NCBI GenBank assembly: GCA_037176885.1
Contig: JAWWNJ010000022.1
Coordinates: 1,116,001 to 1,180,000 of the forward strand
Reading direction: 5' to 3'
Length of the DNA stretch: 64,000 bases
Origin: Favolaschia claudopus
Taxonomy: Eukaryota; Basidiomycota; Agaricomycetes; Agaricales; Mycenaceae
In this document: positions 10,031 to 21,531 of the stretch, piece by piece
Numbering within the stretch: position 1 is the first letter of the stretch
Layout of the letters: every line of letters starts with the position of its first letter
Notes under the pieces: generated by a model
What the model was told of the DNA's origin: nothing
Databases searched by the model: none
Seen by the model: only the letters and a program-made list of their open reading frames with translations
Translations under genes and position numbers: made by a program

Positions 10031-11285
10031 TTTACGATTTCTGATCACGACAAAGATTTTGGAACGACCCTGCTGCTGCTACTGTATCACTAGTATGCTA
10101 TTGACGACCTGTAATGTACGTATGTGACGATGAGTTATTCGTATTTATTTCGCATGTCGAATCGAGGTGTTATAGCGAAGTGAAACGAGCACAGAAAATA
10201 AAATCACGACTGTGAACCGTAATTGGTCCAGGACGACGCACTGCGATATCCCGGGCCCATCCATATACATCTCGTCTTACAGCTGCTCTTGTAGGCGCTT
10301 GAGAGGCCAGAGCACGCTGCCTCCTGGGACGCTTCTGATTATGCTTTGCACAGGTATAAGGCGCTCTTTGCTCGGGAATGAGCCAAGACACCTCAAATTT
10401 ATCTCAGCCGAATTCTGCACCAATCCTTGACACTTGCGCAGAAGAAAACTTCGAAGGTTCGACGTTTTCCTGTAAAATGAAATTGCGCTCTGTATAGATA
10501 AAATCCATACAAGTACGCACCCAGATACAGCAGATATTAATGATGTGATTCCGGCGAAAACTGGTAAATGGAATTTGGATTATGCGTTTCACCGTTCCCT
10601 GAGATGAGGGAAAGCCATTTCAGTTCATCATTATTGCAGTATGTAGTGCAGTCCAGCCAAGGTTATGTCGCCAGCAGCCCGGCCAAGCTCGCCACGTTCC
10701 AAGTACCCGAGTTTTGGAACAACCCGAGTTTTGGAACTGATTCTGATTGACGAGAAATTGATGGAGAGTCCGGACGTCGACGAGCTCGAGATTTAAGCAG
10801 CCAGTGAGCGTAGTGGGTTAATCTGCACCGTGAATGAGTTCGTCGAGTCAAGAAATCTTAGGGAGAGTTTGCCCAGTCACGAGGCTGAGTATGCCGCCAC
10901 CTTCTACTAGAGATCTATTGACACTGAACGCTGTGAAGGGTGACCTCGCCTCGCCTTGCTGTCTGATAATCTCCGGAGTCCGTACGCAGCCGCAAGCGTA
11001 TCATCTTCGCATCGCCAGTCGAGTCATCGGCTTGTACCACAACAATAGCTATTGGGAGTCTTCCATTCTCGTCTGCATCGCATAGGGTGCTGGTGGGAAA
11101 GGATAAGCTTGAAGGGGGCTAAAAGCTGTAGTGGCGTCCGCTAAAATGGGGGTGAGATGAATTGCACGCCGTTGCCTGACGTCGCCGGACAATGGTCCGA
11201 GCATTGAACCGAGCGCCAATCGGGGCGCCTAAAGTGCGCCTTATCACCTGGACCCACTCTCTAACCCATCTTGCTTCTGCCCACC
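10031..11285. other. intergenic, with a 15-bp tandem direct repeat
   Basis: About 1.25 kb without a recognisable gene. The only structure I see is a direct repeat of CCCGAGTTTTGGAAC at 10706-10720 and 10723-10737, separated by 2 nt. The right part is likely the promoter of the large BTB gene, whose ATG sits in a good context (CCACCATG). Confidence 0.4.
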
Positions 11286-14200
11286 ATGTATCTTCCTCCG
11301 AGTCCCCCAGACGAAGGTGAGTTGGACTCAGTCTTGTCGTCGTCGCTGTCGATGCTCATGAGCACAAGTTCCAGAGATGATCTTGCCGCCGACACCAGCC
11401 AGCTCTCATGGATCGTCTATGACGGTCCGCTATGCTCCGTATCTTCAACGAGAAGAACCAGAACGTGGTCGTCCTCTTTCACGTTCCAGTTCCAGTTCGC
11501 ACAGCTCGGGGGTTCTTGTACTTGGATCTCCTAGCTCTCTTGACTCAGATGGCCAGTACTTTGGCTCTCAGAACCTTCGATATGCCTATGGCTACCCTTC
11601 TTTGCCGACTGCAACCCCCCCAGTCTTGAGTTATCCCCCGAGCCTGGCTGCTTCAGTTTCGAAACCAGAAACCAGCCAAGCCCCGGCTGTCAACACCACA
11701 GCTCAGCCTCAGGTTGTTGCGCAAGGTCTTTCTCATACGCCGCCTCCAGGTTGGTGGGGGCATTGGATTTCGGCTGCCCCTTCTATTGAGTCCGTTCCCC
11801 TGCCAACTCCCTCGGGAACATTGACTGAAAGCCTGAGCTCTGCTCCTCCTTCCCGGCCCTTGAGTAGAGTCACTGAACGCACAGAGCTCGTAAGCCCGCC
11901 GGTACCTTCGACTTCCCCACCGCGTATCCTTCGGTCCAAGCCCATAGTATCCAACCGCTCTCGCTCTTCGAGTGCGGGGTCCGTTTTCTCGTATGTAGCT
12001 CATCCACCGCAGCCTTCGAGCCCGCCGCCTACGGTAATTCAAATCCCCGATGGACCATATAGCGCGAATCAGTTCACCAACTGGTGCGGGACAGTTACTG
12101 TCTATCCGCCTCCTCCCATGATGAATTACCCTCCGGATCTCGCCGCGAGCTCGCGCTCGCCCCCATCTACCATGCCCCCGAGTCCGATTCCTCAGTCGCC
12201 TATTCAACTCCCTCCAGGCTCCATCGTTCCAGCAGGCCCCATTCCAGGCAGCCAATGCCCGCCGATGATGCACGCCATGTTTCCACCTATTCCTCTTCGG
12301 CGCCCAGGCTCACATTCGCCTGACACGGACTCATCCTCTGTGCAAACCCCGATTATCATTCAGCAGGCGACTCCTGAGCTTCATGGGAGGTCACCGCCCA
12401 TGAGTCAACGGTCGCACTCGCGATCTCCTTCTCGCTCACCTCGGCGGGACCAGCCGATCATCATCCAGCAGCCAATGTTCAACCACCATTCACGTCGCCG
12501 TTCTCCGTCGCCTTCCTACTCGCCTCAGCCAGTCAGAGTGATTGAGGCCTGGCCGCCGACCTCTCGCTCGCGTTCCCGCTCACGTTCGCCTGAGTACCGG
12601 CCGACGATCATCGTCCAACAGCCTCCAGTAGCTCCGGTTCAGCAAACGATCCTCATACCAGCTGTTGTATGTTCGTGTTTTAATTATGTACGCTCACACT
12701 AACCTCGTTCTCAGCCGCCGATTCCGATTATGATGCCTCCTTCCCAGGTGCGTTCGCATCTCCCTTTTTCGCGCCCTAGCTCATCTCATTTCACCAGCCG
12801 TCGGTCTCTTTTCCCAGCCGCTGCCGTCGGGGTCTTTCGCGTTCTCGCTCGCGCTCCCCTCCTTTGACACACGCGCCTTCGCAGGTGCGATTGTGTTTCC
12901 ATCTTCCGCGCTATCGCTTACCTTATACCCTCAGCATGTGACGGTCGCAGTAGCGCCCTGCGGGACACGACTCGTCAAGCCCGTTGCTCCGCCTCAGTCG
13001 TACATCCCAATGCCGATGATGTCTCGCCGGTCTCGGTCTCGTTCACCGCGGACTGTGGTGGTACGTTCGCGCTCCCGCTCACCTCATCCTCAGGCGCCGC
13101 CGACGACGATCATGATGCCTCCTCCGCAGGTGCGTTCACATTTCTGTTGTTCGCGCCTCAGCTCATCTCATCTGCACCAGCCTACGGCCTTTTGTCCCAT
13201 CCGCTGTACACGGGCCATTTCTCGCTCGCGGTCTCGTTCGCCTTCCCGTATGAGGACCGCGACTCGTATTGTGGAGGTGCGTTCGTGTTTCCCGCTGTTT
13301 GCGCTCCCGCTAACTTGCCCCAACAGCGGACAATCATGCTCCAGAACAGCGGGCCACAGACTAGCACTCAACCCCCAATCATTCTACCGCCGCGTTCTCG
13401 TTCTCGTTCTTCCCGTGCTCGTTCGCTCTCCCGTTCCCGTTCCCCTTCCCGGGTCTCTAACATCGTCCCACCTCCCGTGACTGTACAAACACGTTCTCGT
13501 TCCCGTTCGCCGCAACTTCGTAGGCAACGTCGAAGTTGGTACCGTCCAGCAGTGCGTCATTCACCTTCGCGCTCACCTGTGCGGGCCATTCATGCCGACA
13601 CATTGCCACCTGGGACCTACCATGCATCCCAGTCCGCACGCTTGCATTCACGTTCACGTTCCCGCTCCCGCTCACCTCCTCGGGTTTTGCTCGTCGACCC
13701 ATACACGGTATATCCACCTCCGAAGCCGAGTGCCGTACTACCTCGGTCCCGGTCTCCTTCCCTGCCAAGAACTCTCAGCCGAAGCAGGTCCCCCGCGCGT
13801 ACTACTAGGCAGCACGACCACGATATGCAGATTCAGTGTGCTCGGCGTCGTAGCCCTGCGATAGCCACTTGGGGCGGGTACTGCTCGCCTCGCCGAGTGA
13901 TTTCTCATCGAGACAGATCTTACTCGCGAAGCACGTCTCCTGATTACGTCGAGCCTCGCTCGCGCATTCCGGCGCCTGAAGTGGGTTTCGCCGCTCCGCG
14001 AGTCACTCACCAAATCTGGTCTCGTTCGCGTTCGCGCTCCCCTCGCACAGTCGGCATTGCAAGCCATAGGTCGCCCAGCCCGTGTCCTCGCTCTCCTCGG
14101 TCGTATGGAAGGAGAACCCCTATCCGATCTGCTCCTACAGTCCAGATTATCACGCCGAGCAACGATCCCCGTCGTTCGCATGCGAGCAGTGGTCTTCAAG

Positions 14201-15344
14201 CAGCTCCTGCTCCTCCCGCCATTGTTATACAGCCCGCTCAGCGTTCGCCCTCCGTTGCATCCTCGACGGCCCCCAGCACCGTGCACCATCCAATCATCAT
14301 CCCGTCCAATGTACCTCCGTCTGCGACTGGCTACGGTTGGCCGAGTGCGTATCCGCAGACCATACCGCCTTGGACTCAAAACACTCCAGCTGTGAACGGT
14401 GTGCCTTATAACGGGGTCCCTTACACCCCGATGCCTGGGACTCCTGTACCTTTCGTCACCCAGCCCGTTTGGTCTTGGGGTAACAACTACCCCACGACCA
14501 CAGCTCCTCCCGCTTGGGCTCAGCCCGTACAACAGCCTTGGTCTGGAATTCCTGGAGCTGGCGTCGGAGCGGGAGCTCCAGATCCGTTTGCAGTCCCTCA
14601 AGATCAGTACGGTGTTCCACCACTCAACTCGTACCAGACCCCTGGATATGGTGCACCTGCTTATCCCCTTCCACCGCCTCAACCGTCTGCGCCCAAGCAC
14701 CCGCGGTTCTTCTTCGAAGACGGAAATGTCACTATCATTGTATGCCACATTTCTCACTTGATTCCATTTCATGTTGACGGCCCCCTGCAGATCGAAAACA
14801 CGCTGTACAAGCTTCACCGCTACCTCTTTGGGCGTAGCAATGTGTCGATGTCTATGTACAGTGACCGTCCCGTATATCTCTGGAACCCGAAAAAGGATTT
14901 CGATCGATTCCTGACCGTCTTGTATCCTTCGTATGTTATCCGTTACCTTGTCGCTGAGGTAAATTTCCTAATTCATTTTGATACAGCGATTACTCGAAGC
15001 ACGAATGTGAAACGGCGGAGGAATGGATGTCCGTGCTCACTATCGCAGACCAATTCGACATGCACGACATCCGCCGCCTTGCGATCAAACAGCTGGCGGA
15101 CACAGCTGGTCCAGTCGACAAAATTGTGCTCGGGCACCGCTACCAGATTAAGGAGTGGCTCGCGCCCGCCTACCTCGCCCTCGCTATGCGCCCTGAATCT
15201 GTCTCACCTGCGGAAGGCGCAAAGTTGGGCGTGGATGCTCTCGTTCGTCTCGCGGCACTGCAGGACGAGGTGTATAGGAACCTGAAGACATACGTTGATC
15301 CCGAGAAGTTTGCAGAGTTGTTCGCGAGCAAGTTGGCGATTTAA
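11286..15344 (+). CDS. BTB/POZ protein with very long SR/Pro-rich N-terminus
   Basis: Large gene of ten or so exons. Exon 1 (11286-11316) encodes MYLPPSPPDE and is joined across intron 11317-11374 to EMILPPTPASSHGSS. About the first 1000 residues are low-complexity, rich in Ser, Pro and Arg, with many RSRSRSP repeats like splicing-associated SR proteins and repeated PIIIQQ/TIIVQQP motifs. The C-terminus is a fungal BTB/POZ domain: HPRFFFEDGNVTII, IENTLYKLHRYLFGR, KDFDRFLTVLYPSDYSKHEC, EEWMSVLTIADQFDMHDIRR, followed by the usual helical tail to LASKLAI. BTB domains mediate dimerisation and Cullin-3 binding. The SR region is unusual for this family and may direct the protein to nuclear speckles (inference). 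Internal exon-intron repeats are described separately. Several intron edges in 12670-13330 are predictions only. Confidence 0.75.
12720..13180 (+). repeat. duplicated exon-end plus intron units in BTB gene
   Basis: Two introns, 12748-12797 and 13130-13180, are near copies: both start GTGCGTTC, share TTCGCGCC and AGCTCATCTCAT, and end in ACCAG. The exon bases before them also match (ATGATGCCTCC then TTCCCAG or TCCGCAG; peptides IMMPPSQ and IMMPPPQ). A related donor, GTGCGTTCGTGTTTC, recurs at about 13278. This points to duplication of exon-intron units within the SR-rich part. Confidence 0.65.
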
Positions 15345-15696
15345 AAAGATGGAATGAGATTTCTGTGGACGATTCCGATGAAAATGTATATGCTGTCGTT
15401 TTGCTCTCTGTACATTAGGAATGTTGTGTGTGCATCATGTTGTCTTGAATATCTTGAATGCAAATGGCGGTTGCCTAGCTTTGTTTCCTGAACGAGGCAA
15501 TCAACAAATTGGGATATGTAAGGAGAGAGATACGGGATACAACGAGTAGAAAATAATGCAGTAAACGAGGGATTGGTTAGAGTTCAACTACTAAGGGAGA
15601 TGCGAAAGGAAAGATCTATGGATACAGCGAGTAGTGGGTATCTATGAGTCCGAGTTTTTTTGTTTCAAAGCAAACAAAGAAGGAGAGCGGGAATAT

Positions 15697-16430
15697 TCAA
15701 GCAGCGGAAACAACTGCAGTCGGCTCCAGCAGGCGTCGACGGAAAGCCTCCTGTTCAGTGACTTTTTCAATCCCAGCCGGAGTTGGCTCCACTTTAGAAT
15801 CGGTTGCTACCTCCTGGTGCACCTGCACCTTGACATCCGCGAGTCCTTCGAGTTCGCGTGCCCGCTTGTCCCACATATACATGATCTCTTCCTCCAGCAC
15901 ATCAGGGTGCGAGAAGCAGTTGAGTGCGCTGAAGTTGATGGGGGAGATGGGACGGAAGGGCGAGCTGGGGCGCGAGGTGACGGGGCTGGAAGGCCGCGAG
16001 AAGCAGCGAGGGAGGAGCTGAAACTTGGGCGGTGGGGTGGCAACGAAGGTCACGTCCGTCTGGGGCGCGGGCGGCTCGGTGGGCTCGTCCTGCAGAGTGA
16101 TGGAAGGATTGGACGAGGGAGGTGATACAGACGACTCGCGCGTGTTGGTGGCAGAGTCCGTCGCGTTGGGGGAGTATCCGCGTGTGCGGGGGAAGAAGTC
16201 ATAGGAGCCGTTGGGGGTGCTTAGCAGAGGAGAGCTGCTGCGAGAGGAACCAGTGTCGTCCTCGGAGTCACGATCGTCGATGATGCAGAGGCCAAGGCCC
16301 TTAATATTTTTCTGTAGAGCGCGTTAATCGTCTATGCCCCCGCGCTGACAAAGGATCGACGTACCTTGCTTTTCGAGATGTCGAAGCGTTGAGAGTCCAT
16401 GTGCTCGAGGCGTGCGATGTCGGTCAGCAT
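15697..16430 (-). CDS. Ser/Pro-rich hypothetical protein
   Basis: Two-exon gene. Exon 1 (from ATG at 16430) encodes MLTDIARLEHMDSQRFDIS; intron donor GTACGTC and acceptor CTCTACAG join it to KNIKGLGLCIIDDRDSEDD. The rest is Ser/Pro/Thr-rich (SSRSSSPLLSTPNGSYDFF, RCFSRPSSPVTSRPSSPFRP) with a short conserved-looking segment INFSALNCFSHPDVLEEEIM and YMWDKRARELEGL near the C-terminus. About 225 residues in total. A TATA-like TTTATACC (reverse strand) lies about 90 bp upstream. I do not recognise the family; many SP sites suggest a phosphorylated regulatory protein, but this is inference. Confidence 0.6.
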
Positions 16431-16833
16431 GGTGTGCAATGGATGAGGTCTGATGGGGAGGAAAGCTTGTGTTGTGAAAGAGGTTGTGTGGTGGAAGGAG
16501 AGTATCCGCGTCCTCTATTTATACCATATCCGAGGTGGGTGGCAGACGAACGCTTGGGCCTACGCTTGTAACGCTTTCTGCCTGATTCGGAAATGGTCAA
16601 AAGTTTTGCATTGTCCATGAACGCTCGGTGGCCAACACGCCCGGAAACAGCCGCTATTGTGCGGCCGCTTTGTTGCGCACCTACTGGATTAAGCAAGGAA
16701 CGGCCAGAGTCGCCAAAGCCTTTGTTTCAGTGGCTTTGAACCCCGTCCATGATAAATATGGGAGAGAGCTGCTTGCCGCCCCTACTTACAACCCCACATA
16801 TTTTCGAAAGTTTTCAACGCTAATCTGAGCATA
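16431..16833. promoter_or_regulatory. divergent promoter region
   Basis: About 400 bp between two divergently oriented small genes. The TATA-like element for the minus-strand gene is near 16518-16525. Nothing else was recognised. Confidence 0.35.
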
Positions 16834-17608
16834 ATGGTAAGCAGAGTGCCACCGCGAAACAAAACGTTAACTGACGAAGGTCAAGTCTTCACCGCAATCA
16901 CCACCTCGAATCATTGTGGAGGACACCGACGACGAGGTTTCCTCGTCAGATTTCGAGCTTGACGACCTTGCTCGAGAACTCGAGACCGCTCAAATTGTGA
17001 CGCTGGCGCCGGCACGCTTCGCGCAACCAATGATATTGATGTACCCTATGAATGTCGAATTATGCTGTGTAGACATGGTTTCGAGGAAGAGGTGTCGCTC
17101 GAGATAGTGATTTAGGACGCTACATGGTCGAATTCAACGCAAGATTGTAATGATTTGAAAACGTTGTGGTGCCTAAACTTCCGAACAAAGAATGTTACCG
17201 TTTGGATGCAGGGCCCAGGAAATAATTCAAGCCAGATTCTCAGCATTGGAACTTCCAGAAGAGCAAGATATGAACAAGGAAGAGTGGGAATGCGGAGGTA
17301 CATTGACGTTCAGAGCAGAGAGCTATCCGGCAGCCCGCCGGGATCATTTGTTGATGTCAACCGCTCTTGAAATCCAACCACCAACTTTATCCTCCTCCTC
17401 GAGCCCTCCTCCTCCAACCACGTCCACCGCTGACTTGACACCTGTATTCAAATTTTACCAACGTCCAACCAGACCGACAAATTTCCTGGAGATTTTGTTT
17501 CATGCTGTCTACGATTCACTGGCTCTCCGGCGTGTATGCTTTGGTCGTGATATAGTGCTTTCGGATGCTCGATTTGCATCTACGGAGCCGCAAGTAGAGC
17601 CATTTTGA
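16834..17608 (+). CDS. small acidic hypothetical protein
   Basis: No ATG opens the frame of the main exon, but an ATG at 16834-16836 is directly followed by a GTAAGC donor. Removing 16837-16879 gives MVKSSPQSPPRIIVEDTDDE then SSSDFELDDLARELETAQIV. A second intron, roughly 17090-17211, leads into AQEIIQARFSALELPEEQDM, EEWECGGTLTFRAESYPAA, a Ser/Pro stretch, then FKFYQRPTRPTNFLEILFHA and a tail ending EPQVEPF. The product is about 190 residues. I do not recognise it. The first acceptor is weak because the branch-like CTGAC is very close to it. The last about 60 bp of the gene are inside the inverted duplication described below. Confidence 0.45.
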
Positions 17609-18196
17609 AATTGAATAATAATCATCGATCCAACTGCTTTCTATCCATGTTTGCTCCACAGAGACTTGCAAGGCTCTCTATTCGGAATTGGCCCTCAGTC
17701 CTTTCGACGAATGGCATAATCGGCGTGGTCCTCCGGATCCCCTGCCCATATTTACTCGCTGGGCGGACCTGTGGATATCCGGTGCCGCTTCGAGACTGCT
17801 CTGTCCTGCAAGGTCGGTTGATCCGCCAGAATTTGATTGTAAGGAAGCGGGATCCATGTCCACTCTATTATATACGCGGCAAGCGGGTAGAGATGGTCTG
17901 GGTACGCGCGCTACGGCGATCCGAGCTTCACCTGCTGACAATAGACTCCCGCAGAAATAATACAATATTCGGGCGTCCCGGACGCGCCCACCCACTTCAT
18001 ATATGTGCAGACAGTCCGTTTCTGCCATTCGTCTCCTTGATCTTTATTCGATCGTCCGCCTGCATGCTTGGGCATGACCTGAACAGCCGTCTATAAAATC
18101 CCGCCCACTTAACAGCCTCACAAGTTCAACATCTCTGAGTCTTGAACTCCCCAACCTCGCGCAGCCGACTATTCAGTCTCACTAAGTTTAACAAAT
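17609..18196. promoter_or_regulatory. SDR-A promoter, shared with paralogue
   Basis: About 590 bp upstream of the first dehydrogenase. A TATA-like TATAAAATC lies near 18092, roughly 100 bp before the ATG. Blocks of this region recur upstream of the paralogue on the other strand (for example TTTCTGCCATTCGTCTCCTT versus its counterpart near 23840), so regulatory DNA was copied together with the gene. Confidence 0.5.
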
Positions 18197-19241
18197 ATGT
18201 CATCCTACGTTGTCACTGGTGCTTCGAGAGGCATTGGGGTCTGTCCTTCAAGTGCTCATGTCGTTTCTGTATCTGACCGGCGTGATCGCAGCTCGAATTT
18301 GTTAAGCAACTCAGCGCCGACAGCAAGAACTCTGTTTTTGCCCTCGTTCGCAATAAACGAGGCGCCACTAAGTTACACGAGCTGGCGAGATCCAACGTCG
18401 TCGTCTTAGAGGCGGACGTCACGGATCCGAAAGCCCTTCAGGTCTGCTACCAGTCTTCCAAATCAAATGCAAACCTTGAATCTTTCCAGCTTGCAGCGGC
18501 CGAGGTTGCAAAGGCTACGAACAACAAATTAGATTATTTGATCAACAATGCTGGCAAGACTAACCATCCTGGATTCACGCTGGACAACTTGTATGTCGCT
18601 GCAGCACTCAATGCGCCGGCGTTGTCTAACCCTTACTCAGTCCAAGTCCGGAGGCGGTCGAACATGATTTGCTCGACAACGTGAGTATATCTCAAGAGTT
18701 CCAGGTCTGATTTCAATTGCATACGAAAGTTCCGAACCAACACCATCGGGGTTGTGCACTCCACCAACGCCTTCCTACCTCTACTCAAGAATGGCTCAGC
18801 AAAGAAAGTTGTCTGCCTCAACAGCGCTCTGGCCGATGTCGAACTCACAGTTCAAGTGGAAGCCATCGGGGCGGCAAGCTATTCCATCTCCAAAGCCGCA
18901 TTGACTATGGTCGTGGCCAAGTACGCGGCGCAGTACAAGTCGATGGGCTTTGTCTTCCTCTGCATCAGTCCTGGACTGGTAGCGACGGATATGCTACCTG
19001 GTTTGTTTCTTATTCATTTCGCTTCGTACACAATTCGCTAATGGATGTGATAATAGCGGGGCCGGAGACAGAGGCTGAGATGAAGATGCTGACGGCTGCG
19101 GTTGCCAGATATGTGCCCGACTTTACGGGCCCGATCTCGCCTGAGGTCTCGGTCAAGATGCAGTTAGAGGTGATAGAAAGATGGACAGTGGAACAGTCCG
19201 GCGCGTTCGTCTCCCATGCTGGAGACAGACAGTGGATTTAA
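18197..19241 (+). CDS. short-chain dehydrogenase/reductase, copy A
   Basis: NAD(P)-dependent SDR of about 250 residues, resembling C-factor-like fungal SDRs. Exon 1 encodes MSSYVVTGASRGIG, the cofactor-binding TGxxxGIG motif. Later exons give LEFVKQLSADSKNSVFALVR, VVVLEADVTDPKALQ, KLDYLINNAGKTNHPG (NNAG motif), NTIGVVHSTNAFLPLLKNG, SAKKVVCLNS (likely catalytic Ser), ASYSISKAALTMVV (YxxxK catalytic pair) and FLCISPGLVATDM. At least five introns are predicted, one of which (about 18443-18490, 48 nt) has no stop and could be retained in frame. The substrate is unknown. A close paralogue lies inverted at 22594-23626. Confidence 0.88.
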
Positions 19242-19609
19242 GTGTCTCTTGTTATAAGTATGCTGGCGAATGAGAGTCTTGGACAGTGCAGTGACCAATC
19301 TTCGTGGCCCTACGGCTAGGAAAACAAGTTGTGATACAAGTTGGATGTAATGATACCAGTTGAAGATGAACTTATGTACCCGTCCAACCGTCAAGGCTCA
19401 TAGCGTCATGTCCCTAAGCATCGAACTGCCGCTGAGCGGCCCAATATAGTGCATAAAATAGCATAGATCTATATTTGCCCGAAGCGGTTTTCTACGTTTG
19501 TATCGAAATTACGATAATTAGAAGAAGGGCGTACCCTTCCGAATGTTATGGTAAGTAAGGATTGGTATAAGTTTATTCAATGAGTGGTATAATATCCAAG
19601 GCCGTTAGA
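19242..19609. other. convergent intergenic region
   Basis: About 370 bp between the stop codons of two converging genes. It is AT-rich near 19440-19600. No gene or repeat was recognised. Confidence 0.3.
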
Positions 19610-20486
19610 TTAAAGGAAGGACAGGGTTTCGCGTCCCGATCTCGGACACGCTGGCCAACTGCTTGTCAACGGCGTGTGCTTCGTGAACAGTTCGCGGAGG
19701 GAGGGATGCAATGAGCTTGCGTCGTCTCCATCTAGATCGAGAAACGACGCGAGATGGTACTTGGGGGAAGGTGTCTAAAGGGTGTTGATCAGAGGGGCAA
19801 AAGAAGGAGGAAGGAAGGAACGTACTGAAGACTCTGCGGCGAAATCGCGAGTGGGAAGGAGGGTGTTGGGTCGCAGCCGGGCGAGGCATACATCAATAAA
19901 AACGTCCAGCGGCGCTGAGAAGAGCTCCTCGTCAATGCTTCTCAAGCATTCCTCGTCAACAAGGAAGAGGGACTTCTTCATCTCAGAGGGGAAGATACGT
20001 TCGAGGTCGGCGCGGAACTGCGCAACCGAATCCTCGTTGGAGGCCGATAGGGAGGAAGAGGATGAGGAGGGCGAAGGAACGGCGGGGATGTCGAATGACT
20101 TTTGGAACGAAGGGGGAGAATGAGGGACGTAGAAGGGGCTGTCGGAGAGGATAGTGATGTATTGGGAGTCGTCGGCGGTCTCGGGCGCGAAGTCTGCTTC
20201 GGAGTCGGAATCGGAGTCGCTCCACTCGGAGGTGGCCCGCAGAGGAGATGAAGGAGGCTTGGATAAATCGAAGTAGAGACTCAAGGGGGAAGGCGTGTCA
20301 AGGTCCGAGTCGGAGGCAGTGAGCAGGATGGCAAAGGGTGCGCCAAGACTGACTTCGAGGGTACCGGGCAGCTGGAGCGATAAAGAGTATGAGAGATAGA
20401 TACCAACGGAAAACGAGTCCAACGCGTACCTTCATACTCTGCGGCTTGCGGCTGGCGTCTTTCAACTGAAATTTAGATCCGTGCAT
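19610..20486 (-). CDS. acidic Ser/Asp-rich hypothetical protein
   Basis: Three exons: MHGSKFQLKDASRKPQSMK, then after a GTACGC...CTCCAG intron LPGTLEVSLGAPFAILLTAS, and after a second intron (GTACGTTCC...CCTTTAG) TPSPKYHLASFLDLDGDDA to the stop at 19610-19612. The middle is rich in Ser, Asp and Pro (SEWSDSDSDSEADFAPET). A helical-looking stretch, DSVAQFRADLERIFPSEMKK, precedes CLRSIDEELFSAPLDVFID. About 250 residues. I do not recognise a domain; it is probably a nuclear or cytosolic basidiomycete-specific protein. It lies between the arms of the SDR inverted duplication and has no copy in it. Confidence 0.6.
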
Positions 20487-21522
20487 GATCGCGTCGACGA
20501 AGGAATGGCAAAATGAATAAGGATGTAGTGAATGTCGAGCGAAGCGCAGCTAGGCCGTATGAAACTTTGGTGGGTGGGTTGAATGCTTCGGGGAGTCTTT
20601 CTTTTATAGATCTTGCCTGAAGAATCCATGTGATTTGACCTTGGTCGCGTCTTCGAGCTCCTTTCACGGACTGTAGCTGCGGACGTGTAGGGGTATCGAG
20701 AAACCTGATTGGAGGTTCGAGGCCCAGGATCTGCCAGGAACCCTCCTAACATTCAGTCCTTGCTGTCGGTCGAGACTCAGAAATGAGCAAACCCAGGAGA
20801 CGACAATCCGTATACGACTAGTTAAGTGCGTTGCTAATTGAAAGATCGAGAGTTCATGCTTTGTCAAACGTGGAAACCAGATGAAATGCTCGCATAACCT
20901 CGAGAATATTGCAAGAATATTGAGCTGCTGAAAGTTTGTGTGGTTTCGGAGATTGTATCGGATTATCGTTCGCGGCGCATCAGGAGATTTGGAAAGGAGG
21001 ACGGCCTCAATGACGAAGATTCCAGGCTTTTGGAACGCCGGCCAGCCCAGGGCAGTTGTCAGAGCCACGCAGTCTCAAGTTCGAAAAACCATTGACGTTC
21101 ACTCGACAAGAGATCGACGCGGAACATCAACAGCCGTAAAACAAATTCCCGAAAAGGTGCATGGGTCCAGACATAAACTCGCAGTGAAATTGAATCCAGT
21201 GCTGGGTAGCAGGAGCATGTTGTGGTACAGAACAGACCCAGCTCGGGACCATGTACTGATGATCCGCCGGGTAATCCGTCTGAAAGCACGAACATACAGC
21301 CAGGTGGTCCGTGCGCGCTCGCGAATGTATATAAGGAAACCACGGAGGTTTTGAATTCTTTATCTCTTGTGCTCGGGCACGTACCATCGGAAGTGAGGTT
21401 AACACCGATCCGTGGTCTTTTGCTGATTGCAAATTAAATCCGAACCGTTTCTTTGCTTTGGCTTAGAACAATTTTTGGAACCCTCTTTACTTCCTCGTGA
21501 AGACTCTTCGAGTCTGAAGGAG
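20487..21522. other. intergenic, no gene recognised
   Basis: About 1.0 kb upstream of the acidic hypothetical gene and left of the foldback element. Open frames on both strands overlap each other and show no family signature or consistent splice pattern. It probably includes the promoter of the minus-strand gene. Confidence 0.3.
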
Positions 21523-21531
21523 TATAGTTAT

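Larger units (their letters stand above)
17540..19241 (+). repeat. inverted duplication, left arm
   Basis: This arm carries the 3' tail of the small hypothetical gene, the promoter region and a short-chain dehydrogenase gene. It matches 22594-24200 on the opposite strand. Landmarks are a tail of the form ACGGAGCCG(C/T)A and GCCATTTTGAAA, a promoter block around the conserved CATATA-GTG/C site and TATAAAATC, and the whole dehydrogenase gene including intron positions. Confidence 0.8.

Noticed and set aside
11653..12273. 206-codon minus-strand frame opposite the BTB gene
   Set aside because: Arg-rich shadow of the Ser/Pro-coding plus strand; the plus frame has coherent exons and a domain.
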